Part shown: positions 8,207 through 16,421 of the stretch, in pieces
Position numbering within the stretch: the first letter of the stretch is position 1
How the letters are laid out: every line of letters starts with the position of its first letter
Assembly (NCBI RefSeq): GCF_016055025.1
Contig: NZ_JAECVW010000010.1
Strand: one strand, 5' to 3'
Length of the DNA: 64,000 nucleotides
Origin: Thermoactinomyces intermedius
GTDB taxonomy: Bacteria; Bacillota; Bacilli; Thermoactinomycetales; Thermoactinomycetaceae
Translations under genes and position numbers: made by a program
The notes under the pieces: generated by a model
Seen by the model: only the letters and a program-made list of their open reading frames with translations
Told to the model about the DNA's origin: nothing
The model's database searches: none

Positions 8207-9166
8207 ATGTCTTTGGAACCCCTGTTTCTAAAACCCGTCTTTCAGGAACGCCTTTGGGGCGGCCGCCGTTTGCAAGAACAATTTCATTATCCGGTCCCTT
8301 TTGAAAAAACCGGGGAATGCTGGGCCATTTCCGCCCATCCTCATGGCCGGTGCCTTGTAAAAAACGGACCTTATCAAGGCAAAAACCTTCAGGAACTGTG
8401 GGAAAATCACCAAGAGCTTTTTGGGGACCGCAAGGAAAAAACGTTTCCTTTATTGACCAAATTGATCGATGCTTCTTCCGATCTGTCGGTGCAAGTGCAT
8501 CCGGATGAAACCTATGCCCGCGTCCATGAAGACGAAGAACACGGGAAAACCGAGTGTTGGTACATCCTCGATTGCGAGCCGGGAGCCGAAATCATCCTGG
8601 GGCATCAAGCCAAGAGCAAAGATGAATTACAAACCATGATCAGGGAAAACCGGTGGGAAGATCTTTTGCAGCGCATTCCGGTCAAACCGGGCGATTTTTT
8701 CTATATCCCCAGCGGAACCGTCCATGCTTTGGGGGCCGGCATTCTTGTTTTGGAAACCCAACAAAGTTCTGATGTCACCTATCGGCTTTATGATTACGAC
8801 CGGGTGGACCAAAACGGGCAAAAGCGGGAACTGCATCTTGACAAAGCCTTGGATGTCATCCGGGTTCCTCACCGTCCGGAACCGGTTGTGCCGCAAATCA
8901 TCCAACAAAAAAATGCTGTGTTTACCACCTTTCTTAAGTGCCCGTGGTTTACGGTGGAAAAATGGGAAATCGACGGAACAGTTCGGATACCGACCATTGA
9001 AAATTTCCTTCTGGTGAGTGTCATCGGCGGTCGGGGACAAATCCGAATCAACCGGCGAACCGCCTCCTTTCAAAAAGGAGACCATTTCATCCTGCCCTTT
9101 TTGACAGGAGAATTCCAATTATCCGGACAATTCACGCTGATGGTGTCCCAACCCCCTTCTGCCTGA
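8207..9166 (+). CDS. manA: Mannose-6-phosphate isomerase, class I
   Basis: A 319-residue zinc enzyme that interconverts mannose 6-phosphate and fructose 6-phosphate, linking the PTS upstream to glycolysis. The zinc ligands are visible in LSVQVHPDE (Gln, His), HGKTECW (Glu) and SGTVHALGAG (His). The length matches the short Bacillus ManA/Pmi/YvyI group. The ATG at 8207 is preferred over a GTG 21 nt upstream because GAAAGGAG precedes it. No clear terminator was seen in the 120 bp downstream. Confidence 0.93.
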   Translation: MSLEPLFLKPVFQERLWGGRRLQEQFHYPVPFEKTGECWAISAHPHGRCLVKNGPYQGKNLQELWENHQELFGDRKEKTFPLLTKLIDASSDLSVQVHPDETYARVHEDEEHGKTECWYILDCEPGAEIILGHQAKSKDELQTMIRENRWEDLLQRIPVKPGDFFYIPSGTVHALGAGILVLETQQSSDVTYRLYDYDRVDQNGQKRELHLDKALDVIRVPHRPEPVVPQIIQQKNAVFTTFLKCPWFTVEKWEIDGTVRIPTIENFLLVSVIGGRGQIRINRRTASFQKGDHFILPFLTGEFQLSGQFTLMVSQPPSA

Positions 9167-9287
9167 GGAAAAATGGACCGGTTCCCTCTTGCTTGTCCGA
9201 CCGGGATTCGTCCGGTGGTTCCAGCCCCCCCGAAAGAATGCTTTTCATCCCGACGGCCCGTAAACGGGACAAATGCCAAACCGTGTT

Positions 9288-9458
9288 TCAAGCAGACATG
9301 GTGGTCGGAGGTGTCGGCTCCGGTGTGGGCGTTTCTACCTGTTGCGGAGCTTCTTCCCCTCCTCCCTTTTTTGAAATGATATTTAACGTTGTTCCCACGT
9401 TAAACGATCCGGCATCTCCCACCGTATAAATCCGAATGGATTGAATACACACTTTCAA
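9288..9458 (-). CDS. GerPB-like spore germination protein
   Basis: A 56-residue protein whose N-terminal half (VCIQSIRIYTVGDAGSFNVG) resembles GerPB, a small protein that helps germinants cross the spore coat. The C-terminal half is a Gly/Pro/Thr/Glu-rich tail (GGGEEAPQQVETPTPEP). The TTG at 9458 is chosen because GAGGTGG lies 8 nt upstream and overlaps the stop codon of the gerPA-like gene, indicating translational coupling. A longer open frame extends upstream but lacks a ribosome site. The family call rests on short similarity. Confidence 0.62.
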   Translation of the reverse strand: MKVCIQSIRIYTVGDAGSFNVGTTLNIISKKGGGEEAPQQVETPTPEPTPPTTMSA

Positions 9459-9471
9459 CAAGAAAACCACC

Positions 9472-9678
9472 TCAATCGTTTTGATCAAATTGATCGGGAT
9501 CAAAATATACATTCCGCTCAAAATCCAAATTCTTGGGAAAATCGCCAATCGGTGAAGATCCTCCCAACGATTTGGTCAAACTGTCATTCCCCACATTGAT
9601 CGTGTTTCCAAAATTGACTGAACCTGAGTTACTTATATTGTTGATTTTGATGTTCAGAATGTTATTGATGGTCCCCAC
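9472..9678 (-). CDS. GerPA/GerPF-family spore germination protein
   Basis: A 68-residue protein with the gerPA/gerPF pattern: KINNISNSGSVNFGNTINV near the N-terminus, GDFP in the middle and a C-terminal DPDQFDQND. These proteins sit in the inner spore coat and are needed for normal passage of germinants. Start: GTG at 9678 after GAGGAGGGG. It lies 20 nt downstream of the hsp20 gene and its stop overlaps the ribosome site of the gerPB-like gene, so the three form one operon that is probably expressed late in the mother cell. Confidence 0.82.
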   Translation of the reverse strand: MGTINNILNIKINNISNSGSVNFGNTINVGNDSLTKSLGGSSPIGDFPKNLDFERNVYFDPDQFDQND

Positions 9679-9698
9679 GCTTTCCCCTCCTCATGGTG

Positions 9699-10106
9699 TC
9701 ATATTTGCAGGGATCGGTTTTGCCTTGGCTTCTTCGGAAAACGGATTTCCAAAACCCCCCGGCGGTATCTGGCATGCGTATATCTTTTGGATACCGATGC
9801 CTGTAAAGGAATCACCTTTTGAAACATGCCTTTTTTTCTTTCCGAGAAGATGGTTTGATACCCCTCATACGGAGACGGGTAATCCCCTTTAATAATCAAA
9901 TTGTTTCCTTCCAATTTCAAATCTAAAGCACGAACGTTTTCCAGTCCGGGCAAATTGACCACCACAATCACTTCATTTTCCCCGTGATAAACATCGGCTG
10001 CCGGTTCATCTTGACGGGCCGCCGTTTGCATGTCTTCAAAAAAGTCCTCCCCCAAAAATTGACGGGCCAGCTCATGCCAGGGCATTTTGCGGAAAGTATT
10101 TTTCAA
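9699..10106 (-). CDS. Hsp20/alpha-crystallin family protein
   Basis: A 135-residue small heat-shock protein. The alpha-crystallin domain spans about residues 35-130: it begins DVYHGENEVIVVVNLPGL and ends in RRGVLEIRFPK. The start is a TTG at 10106, 9 nt after AAGGAG; an ATG four bases upstream is out of frame. It leads an operon with the gerPA-like and gerPB-like genes, so a spore-coat role similar to CotM or CotP of Bacillus is more likely than a general chaperone role. That is inferred from context. Confidence 0.85.
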   Translation of the reverse strand: MKNTFRKMPWHELARQFLGEDFFEDMQTAARQDEPAADVYHGENEVIVVVNLPGLENVRALDLKLEGNNLIIKGDYPSPYEGYQTIFSERKKGMFQKVIPLQASVSKRYTHARYRRGVLEIRFPKKPRQNRSLQI

Positions 10107-10252
10107 CCATCATCTCTCCTTTTGCCGGTACATTGGTATGATGCCCATATTTTATTCGATGCGGGCCCGTCTTGTCACAAGGAGGGCATGAATCCATAGA
10201 CCCTCATCATATAATGGAACCAGGATAAAAAGAATCCGGGGGAATGGTTTGC

Positions 10253-10570
10253 ATGTACCAGCATCCTCTTGATTGGATGGATCAACGGCTAAAATATTTG
10301 GAACAAGAAATCCGGCGCCTGCAACAAGAAAACCGCCAACTGAAAGAGGCCATAGAACAACTGAAACCCGTGCACATCGAAAAAATCGAATATAAAATCC
10401 ACGAATTGCATGTCGAAACGTTAAGCGGGACTTTAAATATCGGACTGACCGCCAACGGGGAAGATGTCGGGGTGGGGGAAATCATTGAAAAAATGGTAGA
10501 CAACCACTCTTCCCAAATCGTGGTGGAAGACGAAGAAGATAAACAAGAACCGGCGGAATCTTCTTCGTAA
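10253..10570 (+). CDS. GerPC-like spore germination protein
   Basis: A 105-residue protein. A heptad-rich N-terminal coiled coil (about 8-40) is followed by IEKIEYKIHELHVETLSGT and LNIG, the core pattern of GerPC. A Glu/Asp-rich tail ends the protein. The ATG at 10253 is preferred because CGGGGGA lies about 9 nt before it, whereas the ATG at 10244 is too close to that site. It is divergent from the hsp20-gerP operon with a roughly 145-bp gap, so the gerP functions are split over two opposite transcripts. Confidence 0.75.
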   Translation: MYQHPLDWMDQRLKYLEQEIRRLQQENRQLKEAIEQLKPVHIEKIEYKIHELHVETLSGTLNIGLTANGEDVGVGEIIEKMVDNHSSQIVVEDEEDKQEPAESSS

Positions 10571-10629
10571 TGTTGCCGGCCGTTAAAATTTGATCTAATC
10601 TTAAACCAAAAAGACAAGGAGCTGCCGGT

Positions 10630-10992
10630 ATGAGAATGATCATTGCCGTCGGGATCGGCGGTGCCGTCGGAACCTTGCTCCGCTTTGGAGTGGCGCAGGC
10701 TTTCAATGACCCCGTTTTTCCGTTCGGAACCCTGATGGCCAATTGGACAGGCTGTCTCGGGTTGGCCTGGTTGAATGAACAAAGAAAAATCTCCTTTTCT
10801 CCGGTTTGGCAAAAAGGATTGGGACCCGGACTTTTGGGGGCATACACCACTTTCTCCACGCTATGCGTGGAAGCCCATCTCTTGCCTCCGCTTTTATCCC
10901 TTTTTTATATCGTCGCCACCACCACGGGCGGCCTGCTTTTTGCCCGCTTGGGGGTTTGGCTGGCCCAAAGGGGGAAAGCCGATTGGAAATGA
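10630..10992 (+). CDS. crcB: Fluoride channel subunit CrcB/Fluc (first of a pair)
   Basis: A 120-residue, four-helix membrane protein. The family signatures are GGAVGTLLRFG near the start, FGTLMANWTG in helix 2 and LLGAYTTFSTL in helix 3, which supplies the phenylalanine and polar track. Fluc channels export fluoride as antiparallel dimers. Its stop overlaps the ATG of the second crcB gene (ATGA, 10989-10992). Paired genes of this kind in Firmicutes are thought to make a heterodimer. No fluoride riboswitch was recognised upstream. Confidence 0.92.
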   Translation: MRMIIAVGIGGAVGTLLRFGVAQAFNDPVFPFGTLMANWTGCLGLAWLNEQRKISFSPVWQKGLGPGLLGAYTTFSTLCVEAHLLPPLLSLFYIVATTTGGLLFARLGVWLAQRGKADWK

Positions 10993-11360
10993 TGTGGATT
11001 GCATTGGGAGGGGGAATCGGAGCCATGTGCCGCTGGCTGGTCACGGAGGTGTTTCCCGCCCGGGACGGGAAATTTCCGCTTGGAACCTTTCTTGTCAATA
11101 TGACCGGCTGTTTGATCATGGGGCTTTATTTGGGATGGATTCATGACCGGTTGCCGGTCGCCTGGATGATGGCAAACCGGCCGTTTGCAACGGGTTTTCT
11201 CGGCGGTTACACCACCTTTTCCACTTTTTCTTATGAAGCTGAAAGGCTCCGGCAACAAAGGCGAAAGGGAAAATTTTGGGCTTATCTTCTCTCCAGCCTT
11301 TTCTTCGGTTTGTTTTTGGTTTGGGCCGGTTTTCACCTTTCCTCCGGCATGATTTCGTAA
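10989..11360 (+). CDS. crcB: Fluoride channel subunit CrcB/Fluc (second of a pair)
   Basis: A 123-residue, four-helix protein with GGGIGAMCRWL, FPLGTFLVNMTG and FLGGYTTFSTFSYE, a canonical Fluc subunit. It overlaps the preceding crcB by 4 nt, so the two are translationally coupled and probably assemble together. A strong terminator follows directly. Confidence 0.93.
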   Translation: MMWIALGGGIGAMCRWLVTEVFPARDGKFPLGTFLVNMTGCLIMGLYLGWIHDRLPVAWMMANRPFATGFLGGYTTFSTFSYEAERLRQQRRKGKFWAYLLSSLFFGLFLVWAGFHLSSGMIS

Positions 11361-11402
11361 AAAATTCCATGGCACAGGCATAAGCCGGCCATGGAATTTT
11401 TT
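11360..11402. terminator. Rho-independent terminator after the crcB pair
   Basis: The arms AAAAATTCCATGG (11361-11373) and CCATGGAATTTTT (11390-11402) enclose a 16-nt loop and end in a T-run. Confidence 0.88.
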
Positions 11403-11472
11403 ATGGGAAAGTTTTTATGCAGTGTGAAAATGTTCAAAAAAAGTGATTCTGTTTCAAGATGAACAAAAACAA

Positions 11473-11518
11473 TTGTTGGAACATGAATTATAAGATATTT
11501 TATTTGTAAGCGTTAACA
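11473..11518 (+). promoter_or_regulatory. Promoter and cre site of the maltose PTS gene
   Basis: TTGTTG (11473-11478), a 17-nt spacer and TATTTT (11496-11501) form a modest sigma-A promoter. TGTAAGCGTTAACA (11505-11518) fits the CcpA cre consensus TGWAANCGNTNWCA at every position and overlaps the predicted start site. Carbon catabolite repression by CcpA is therefore expected. The rest of the 200-bp leader is A+T rich with no further assigned site. Confidence 0.75.
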
Positions 11519-11600
11519 AATTATTCATAGTTCAATTATAAGTTAACAAAAATCCCAAAAAAACATGTTACAAAAAATTATACAACAAGGAGTGATTTCC

Positions 11601-13193
11601 GTGCTGCAAAAGTTCCAGCGCTTTGGGGCAGCCATGTTTGTACCCGTTCTGTTATTTCCCTTTGCAGGGATCGTTGTCGGGCTGACCACCCTGCTGAAAA
11701 ATCAGGATATTATGAATGCTCTCGCACACCCCGACAGCTTTTGGTACAAATTTTGGACCGTGATCGAAGCAGGCGGTTGGGCGGTATTCAAACAAATGCC
11801 TTTGCTGTTTGCGGTCGGCATCCCGATCGGCCTGGCCAAAAAGGCCCAAGCCAGAGCCGTTTTGGCTTCTTTGATCTCATATCTGACCTTTAACTATTTT
11901 ATCAATGCCATTTTAACCATTTGGGGGCCCCAATTTGGCGTTGATTTTGAACAAGAAGCGGGCGGAGTGAGCGGACTGACGGAAATTGCCGGCATTAAAA
12001 CGTTAGACACCAGTATCATTGGAGCCATCCTGATTTCTGCCATCGTCGTTTATCTTCATAACCGTTATTTCGATAAAAAGTTGCCTGATTTTTTGGGGAT
12101 TTTCCAAGGGACCTCCTATATCGTCATCCTCAGCTTTTTTGTCATGCTGCCTCTGGCACTCCTCACTTCCTGGGGTTGGCCGGTCATTCAAAAAGGCATC
12201 GCTTCCATGCAAGGGTTTCTTGCTTCATCCGGGGCATTGGGCGTTTGGTTATACACATTCCTTGAGCGAATTTTGATCCCGACCGGGTTGCATCACTTTA
12301 TCTACGGTCCTTTCATCTTCGGTCCGGCCGTGGTGGACGGCGGAATCGTAAAATATTGGGTGGAACATTTGAATGAATTTGCCAATAATTCGCAATCATT
12401 AAAAGAAATGTTCCCGGAAGGCGGTTTTGCTTTACACGGGCTTTCAAAAATATTCGGAATTCCGGGCATTGCACTGGCCATGTATGTCACGGCCAAATCC
12501 TCCAAGAAAAAAATCATCTCCGGAATGTTGATCGCGGCGACACTCACCTCCGTGATCGCCGGAATCACAGAACCGATCGAATTCACCTTTTTGTTCGTGG
12601 CGCCGGTTCTCTTTCTGATTCATGCCCTCCTGGCGGCCACCATGTCCACCATCATGTACTCCCTCGGGGTTTCCGGAAATATGGGGGGTGGATTGCTGGA
12701 AGTGGCCATCCAAAACTGGATTCCGCTGTTTAAATACCACAGCACCACTTATTTGACGCAAATCGTAGTCGGCTTGATCTTTACGGCCATCTATTTCTTC
12801 CTGTTCCGCTATTTGATTTTAAAACTGGATGTGAAAACGCCGGGCCGTGAAGATGACGAAGAACAGGAAACCAAGCTGTACACCAAAAAAGATTTCCAAG
12901 AAAAACAAGCGGCCAAGCAAAAGAAAAATGATTACGCAGAAAAAGCCGCCCGGTTTTTGGAAGCATTGGGCGGGCCGGACAACATCGCGGAAGTGACCAA
13001 CTGCGCCACCAGATTGCGCGTCACCGTTCATGATGAAACCAAAACGGCACCAGAGAAGCAATTTCTCTCCGCCGGGGCCCACGGGATCGTTAAAAACGGA
13101 AAAGCCATCCAAGTTATCGTCGGTTTGTCTTCCCCGCAGATCCGGGAACAGTTTGAAAACCTGCTGGATCATCCAAACCGGGAGAATGCATAA
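11601..13193 (+). CDS. malP: PTS alpha-glucoside/maltose transporter, EIICB
   Basis: A 530-residue permease of the glucose-superfamily PTS. EIIC is N-terminal with about ten membrane segments and starts FQRFGAAMFVPVLLF. A charged linker leads to a C-terminal EIIB with the phosphocysteine C468 in NCATRLRVTV. It lacks EIIA, so phosphate must come from another EIIA such as the glucose one, as for B. subtilis MalP. The GTG at 11601 is preferred because AAGGAG lies 9 nt upstream and MLQKFQRFG is the usual start; an ATG 36 nt upstream has no ribosome site. The following GH4 gene fits maltose 6-phosphate metabolism. Confidence 0.9.
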   Translation: MLQKFQRFGAAMFVPVLLFPFAGIVVGLTTLLKNQDIMNALAHPDSFWYKFWTVIEAGGWAVFKQMPLLFAVGIPIGLAKKAQARAVLASLISYLTFNYFINAILTIWGPQFGVDFEQEAGGVSGLTEIAGIKTLDTSIIGAILISAIVVYLHNRYFDKKLPDFLGIFQGTSYIVILSFFVMLPLALLTSWGWPVIQKGIASMQGFLASSGALGVWLYTFLERILIPTGLHHFIYGPFIFGPAVVDGGIVKYWVEHLNEFANNSQSLKEMFPEGGFALHGLSKIFGIPGIALAMYVTAKSSKKKIISGMLIAATLTSVIAGITEPIEFTFLFVAPVLFLIHALLAATMSTIMYSLGVSGNMGGGLLEVAIQNWIPLFKYHSTTYLTQIVVGLIFTAIYFFLFRYLILKLDVKTPGREDDEEQETKLYTKKDFQEKQAAKQKKNDYAEKAARFLEALGGPDNIAEVTNCATRLRVTVHDETKTAPEKQFLSAGAHGIVKNGKAIQVIVGLSSPQIREQFENLLDHPNRENA

Positions 13194-13270
13194 AATGGTG
13201 GCGGGAAAATTTCCAGGCTCCTGTGAAAAATAACAAGATATGTGATTATGAACAGCATCCGCCCGATCTA

Positions 13271-13318
13271 TTGTTCTCTCGTCACCAGGTTGTTATAACT
13301 GAGTTGTAAGCGGTCACG
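13271..13318 (+). promoter_or_regulatory. Promoter and cre-like site of malA
   Basis: TTGTTC (13271-13276), a 17-nt spacer and TATAAC (13294-13299) form a sigma-A promoter. TGTAAGCGGTCACG (13305-13318) matches the cre consensus except for the last base and overlaps the expected start site, mirroring the arrangement upstream of malP. malA may thus have its own CcpA-repressed promoter in addition to readthrough from malP. Confidence 0.65.
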
Positions 13319-13340
13319 AAAATAAGGAGGAATCAGCAAA

Positions 13341-14687
13341 ATGAAAAAATTCTCCATTGTCATCGCCGGAGGAGGCAGCACCTTTACACCGGGAATTGTC
13401 CTGATGCTTCTTGAAAATTTGAATCAATTTCCGATCCGGAAATTAAAACTTTACGATAATGACGCTGCCCGCCAGTCGACGATTGCCGAAGCCTGCAAAA
13501 TCATCCTGAATGAAAAAGCGCCGGAAATCGAGTTTTTGGCCACCACCGATCCGGAAGAAGCATTCACCGACGTCGACTTCGTCATGGCACACATTCGGGT
13601 CGGGAAATATGCCATGCGGGAACTGGACGAAAAAATCCCGTTGAAACACGGCGTGTTTGGTCAAGAAACATGCGGACCCGGAGGAATCGCCTACGGCATG
13701 CGCTCCATCGGGGGAGTCTTGGAATTGATCGACTACATGGAAAAATACTCTCCCGACGCATGGATGTTAAACTACTCCAATCCGGCCGCCATTGTCGCCG
13801 AGGCCACCCGGCGCCTGAGACCCGATTCCAAAGTGCTCAACATCTGCGACATGCCCATCGGCATTGAAAACCGCATGGCTCAAATTCTGGGACTCAAAAG
13901 CCGCAAGGAAATGAAGGTCCGTTATTACGGATTGAATCATTTCGGCTGGTGGACGGATATCCGTGACCAAAACGGGAATGATTTGATGCCCAAATTGAAA
14001 GAGCATGTCCGGAAACACGGCTACACTGTTCCCAAAGATGATGCCGATGCAAGCTGGAGCGACACCTTTTTAAAAGCCCGCGATGTCTATGCACTGGATC
14101 CTGACACCCTGCCGAATACGTATTTGAAATATTATTTTTACCCGGATTATGTGTATGAACATTCCAACCCGGAATACACGCGCGCTAATGAAGTCATGGA
14201 CGGCCGTGAAAAATTCGTGTTCGGTGAATGTCAAAAAATCATTGAAAACCAATCGACCGAAGGTACCAAACTGCATGTTGACGAACACGCATCCTATATT
14301 GTGGACCTGGCACGCGCCATCGCATACAACACACAAGAGAGGATGTTGTTGATTGTCGAAAACCAAGGAGCCATCTCCAATTTCGACCCGACCGCCATGG
14401 TGGAAATTCCCTGTATCGTGGGAAGCAACGGGCCCGAACGCATCGCCATCGGAGAAATCCCGCAATTCCAAAAAGGACTGATGGAACAGCAAGTTTCCGT
14501 GGAAAAACTCGTGGTCGAAGCCTGGATCACCCGCTCTTATCAAAAATTGTGGCAAGCCCTCACCTTGTCCAAAACCGTTCCCAGCGCCAAGGTGGCCAAA
14601 GCCATCCTGGATGACTTGATCGAGGCCAACAAAGATTATTGGCCAAAACTGCACAAAGAGGATGTCGTCGTACGTGAAGATTTATAA
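13341..14687 (+). CDS. malA: 6-phospho-alpha-glucosidase, GH4
   Basis: A 448-residue enzyme that cleaves maltose 6-phosphate and related phospho-alpha-glucosides to glucose 6-phosphate and glucose, using NAD and Mn in the GH4 redox mechanism. The NAD-binding N-terminus reads IVIAGGGSTFTPGIV. C169 in NICDMP and H200 in GLNHFGWW are the expected metal ligands. The sequence follows B. subtilis MalA (GlvA) closely along its length as I recall it. AAGGAGG precedes the ATG. It sits between malP and the GlvR-type regulator. Confidence 0.95.
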   Translation: MKKFSIVIAGGGSTFTPGIVLMLLENLNQFPIRKLKLYDNDAARQSTIAEACKIILNEKAPEIEFLATTDPEEAFTDVDFVMAHIRVGKYAMRELDEKIPLKHGVFGQETCGPGGIAYGMRSIGGVLELIDYMEKYSPDAWMLNYSNPAAIVAEATRRLRPDSKVLNICDMPIGIENRMAQILGLKSRKEMKVRYYGLNHFGWWTDIRDQNGNDLMPKLKEHVRKHGYTVPKDDADASWSDTFLKARDVYALDPDTLPNTYLKYYFYPDYVYEHSNPEYTRANEVMDGREKFVFGECQKIIENQSTEGTKLHVDEHASYIVDLARAIAYNTQERMLLIVENQGAISNFDPTAMVEIPCIVGSNGPERIAIGEIPQFQKGLMEQQVSVEKLVVEAWITRSYQKLWQALTLSKTVPSAKVAKAILDDLIEANKDYWPKLHKEDVVVREDL

Positions 14688-14715
14688 ATAAAAGATCCAT
14701 ACACCTTACGGACGG

Positions 14716-14755
14716 AAAGTGCAAAGAGCTTGTGCCTCTTTGCACTTTTTGTTTT
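14716..14755 (+). terminator. Rho-independent terminator after malA
   Basis: A perfect 13-bp stem, AAAGTGCAAAGAG (14716-14728) and CTCTTTGCACTTT (14736-14748), is followed by TTGTTTT. It separates malA from the regulator gene, which can be reached only by readthrough or its own promoter. Confidence 0.88.
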
Positions 14756-14798
14756 AATTTTTATAAAGGAATTCTCTTTGTGCAGGGAGGAGAATCAT

Positions 14799-15566
14799 TT
14801 GACATTAGAAGAACTTATCAATGAACATTACAACAAGCTCAATGAAACCGATTTACACATTTTGAGATACATCATGAATCACAAAGACACGTGTTATCAG
14901 TTGGGGATTAATCATCTGGCCGACCGGTGCAATGTTTCCCGATCTTCCATCTTGCGTCTGGCGCAAAAGCTCGGGTTCACCGGTTACAGTGAATTTCGCA
15001 TTTTTTTGAAATGGCAGCACCAGGAAAAACCGGTAAAAGATAAGAGCAGCATCGAAATCTTGGAAGAAGATTTCCGTGAGACCATGAAATATATACAGAC
15101 CAAGGATTTTTCGGACATTTGCAGATTAATCGATGAAGCACAGAAATTGTTCGTTTTTGGCACGGGAAATGCCCAGCGGAATTGTGCATTGGAATTGCAT
15201 CGGATGTTTCTGCCTCTTCAAAAGTATATGAATGTGATTCCCTCTCACTCTGAATTTGAAATCGTTGTCAAGGATATGACAAAAAACGACTTGGTCTTTA
15301 TTTTTTCTTTATCCGGAGACACCCCGTCCATCTTTCCCGCCGTACAAACTTTGGTGGCCAAAGGCGTTCCTTTTGTTTCCGTCACGAATCTGGTCAACAA
15401 CCGTCTGGCCAAAATGACTCCGTATCATTTGTATGCCAGAAGCTCGACCGTTTCCATCCATAACGGGATTCACCTGGATACCTTTGCTTCCTTCTTCATG
15501 ATCGTGGAAGCGATATTCAGCCATTATGTGGATTTCATCAATCAGAAAAAAGAAAAAACCAACTGA
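14799..15566 (+). CDS. RpiR-family regulator, GlvR type
   Basis: A 255-residue regulator. The N-terminal HTH_6 domain (about 1-75) contains CNVSRSSILRLAQKLGF, and a C-terminal SIS sugar-isomerase fold (about 110-240) binds a phosphosugar. The sequence resembles B. subtilis GlvR, the activator of the malA-glvR-malP operon, and the neighbours are the same genes in a different order. The TTG at 14799 is chosen because GGGAGGAG lies 6-8 nt upstream and MTLEELINEHYNKLN matches the usual N-terminus. The effector is probably maltose 6-phosphate or a related phosphosugar (inferred). Confidence 0.88.
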   Translation: MTLEELINEHYNKLNETDLHILRYIMNHKDTCYQLGINHLADRCNVSRSSILRLAQKLGFTGYSEFRIFLKWQHQEKPVKDKSSIEILEEDFRETMKYIQTKDFSDICRLIDEAQKLFVFGTGNAQRNCALELHRMFLPLQKYMNVIPSHSEFEIVVKDMTKNDLVFIFSLSGDTPSIFPAVQTLVAKGVPFVSVTNLVNNRLAKMTPYHLYARSSTVSIHNGIHLDTFASFFMIVEAIFSHYVDFINQKKEKTN

Positions 15567-15567
15567 A

Positions 15568-15598
15568 AAAGGCATTCCACTTCATGGTGGAACGCCTT
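15568..15598. terminator. Terminator between convergent genes
   Basis: An imperfect hairpin with arms AAGGCATTCCAC and GTGGAACGCCTT, one internal mismatch and a 5-nt loop. On the minus strand it is followed by a T-rich stretch, so it best serves the spo0M gene and may also stop the regulator transcript. Confidence 0.65.
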
Positions 15599-15625
15599 AT
15601 CCACAGGGATCCGGGGATTTGCCCG

Positions 15626-16378
15626 TTAAATATACTGCTCCACGATTTCGGTGAATCTTTTCTCAAACGGGTTCTTTTTAGCTTCCAGCTCTTTTCTTGT
15701 CACCGTAAATCTCATCAGCCGTTCATCCAAATTCAGCGCTTCTTCCATCGAACTCATCAAGTCAATGGCTTTGCGGTCCAAAGTCATGATGACATCCAAC
15801 GAATCATGATCGGGATAAAAAACCATGCTGATATCATCAAAATACTCTTCATACTTGCCCGTCGGCGTCATGCGGTATTCCTGCACAAAAGGATGGCGGG
15901 AATAAAATTTATCAAACGCATAATCGACACTGGTCAACCGAAATCCGACATTTTCCACCGCATGCAGCACTTTGTCCACCAACGGATGGGGGAGAACTTC
16001 GATGCCGTCGGTATCTTTCGGATCGATCGCCATTTTGATGTCCAGTCCGGTTTTTAAATAGATGGGGCACCCCCCGGTTGAAATCGGGGCATCCAACGGC
16101 ATTTCAATTTCAAACGGAATCACTTTGCTCTCCCTTTCCCCGATTTCAAATGTGTCCGTGATCCGAAACTGGCTGATAACATGCTTTTGATCTTTTCCTT
16201 CATGATGATACCGGACAATCAAGTATAAATAGATTTCATCAATTCGCTGTTCCGTTTGCCCGCCTTGAATAAATATTTCCCCTTTAATTATCTCTCCTTG
16301 GCGGTACGTTGATTTTTCAAGCCGGGTATCCACCTTGGCGGCTCCGACACCCAAGCCGGCTAACACTTTGTTAAACAT
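15626..16378 (-). CDS. Spo0M family sporulation-control protein (paralogue 1)
   Basis: A 250-residue member of the Spo0M family, an arrestin-like beta-sandwich fold. Visible family hallmarks are FNKVLAGLGVGAAKVDTRLE at the start and IYLKTGLDIKMAIDPKDTDGIEVLP in the middle. Spo0M is reported to affect Spo0A-dependent sporulation control, but its molecular role is not settled. A second paralogue lies immediately upstream, 43 nt away, so the two form a probable operon. Differences between the two are spread over the whole length, which points to an old duplication. Confidence 0.88.
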   Translation of the reverse strand: MFNKVLAGLGVGAAKVDTRLEKSTYRQGEIIKGEIFIQGGQTEQRIDEIYLYLIVRYHHEGKDQKHVISQFRITDTFEIGERESKVIPFEIEMPLDAPISTGGCPIYLKTGLDIKMAIDPKDTDGIEVLPHPLVDKVLHAVENVGFRLTSVDYAFDKFYSRHPFVQEYRMTPTGKYEEYFDDISMVFYPDHDSLDVIMTLDRKAIDLMSSMEEALNLDERLMRFTVTRKELEAKKNPFEKRFTEIVEQYI

Positions 16379-16421
16379 GCTTTCTCACTCCAATCCCAAA
16401 TAAGCATCCGTCCTTTTTCCC

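Noticed and set aside
10600..10630. Fluoride riboswitch upstream of the crcB pair
   Set aside because: The 60-bp gap is too short, and the conserved pseudoknot elements were not found.
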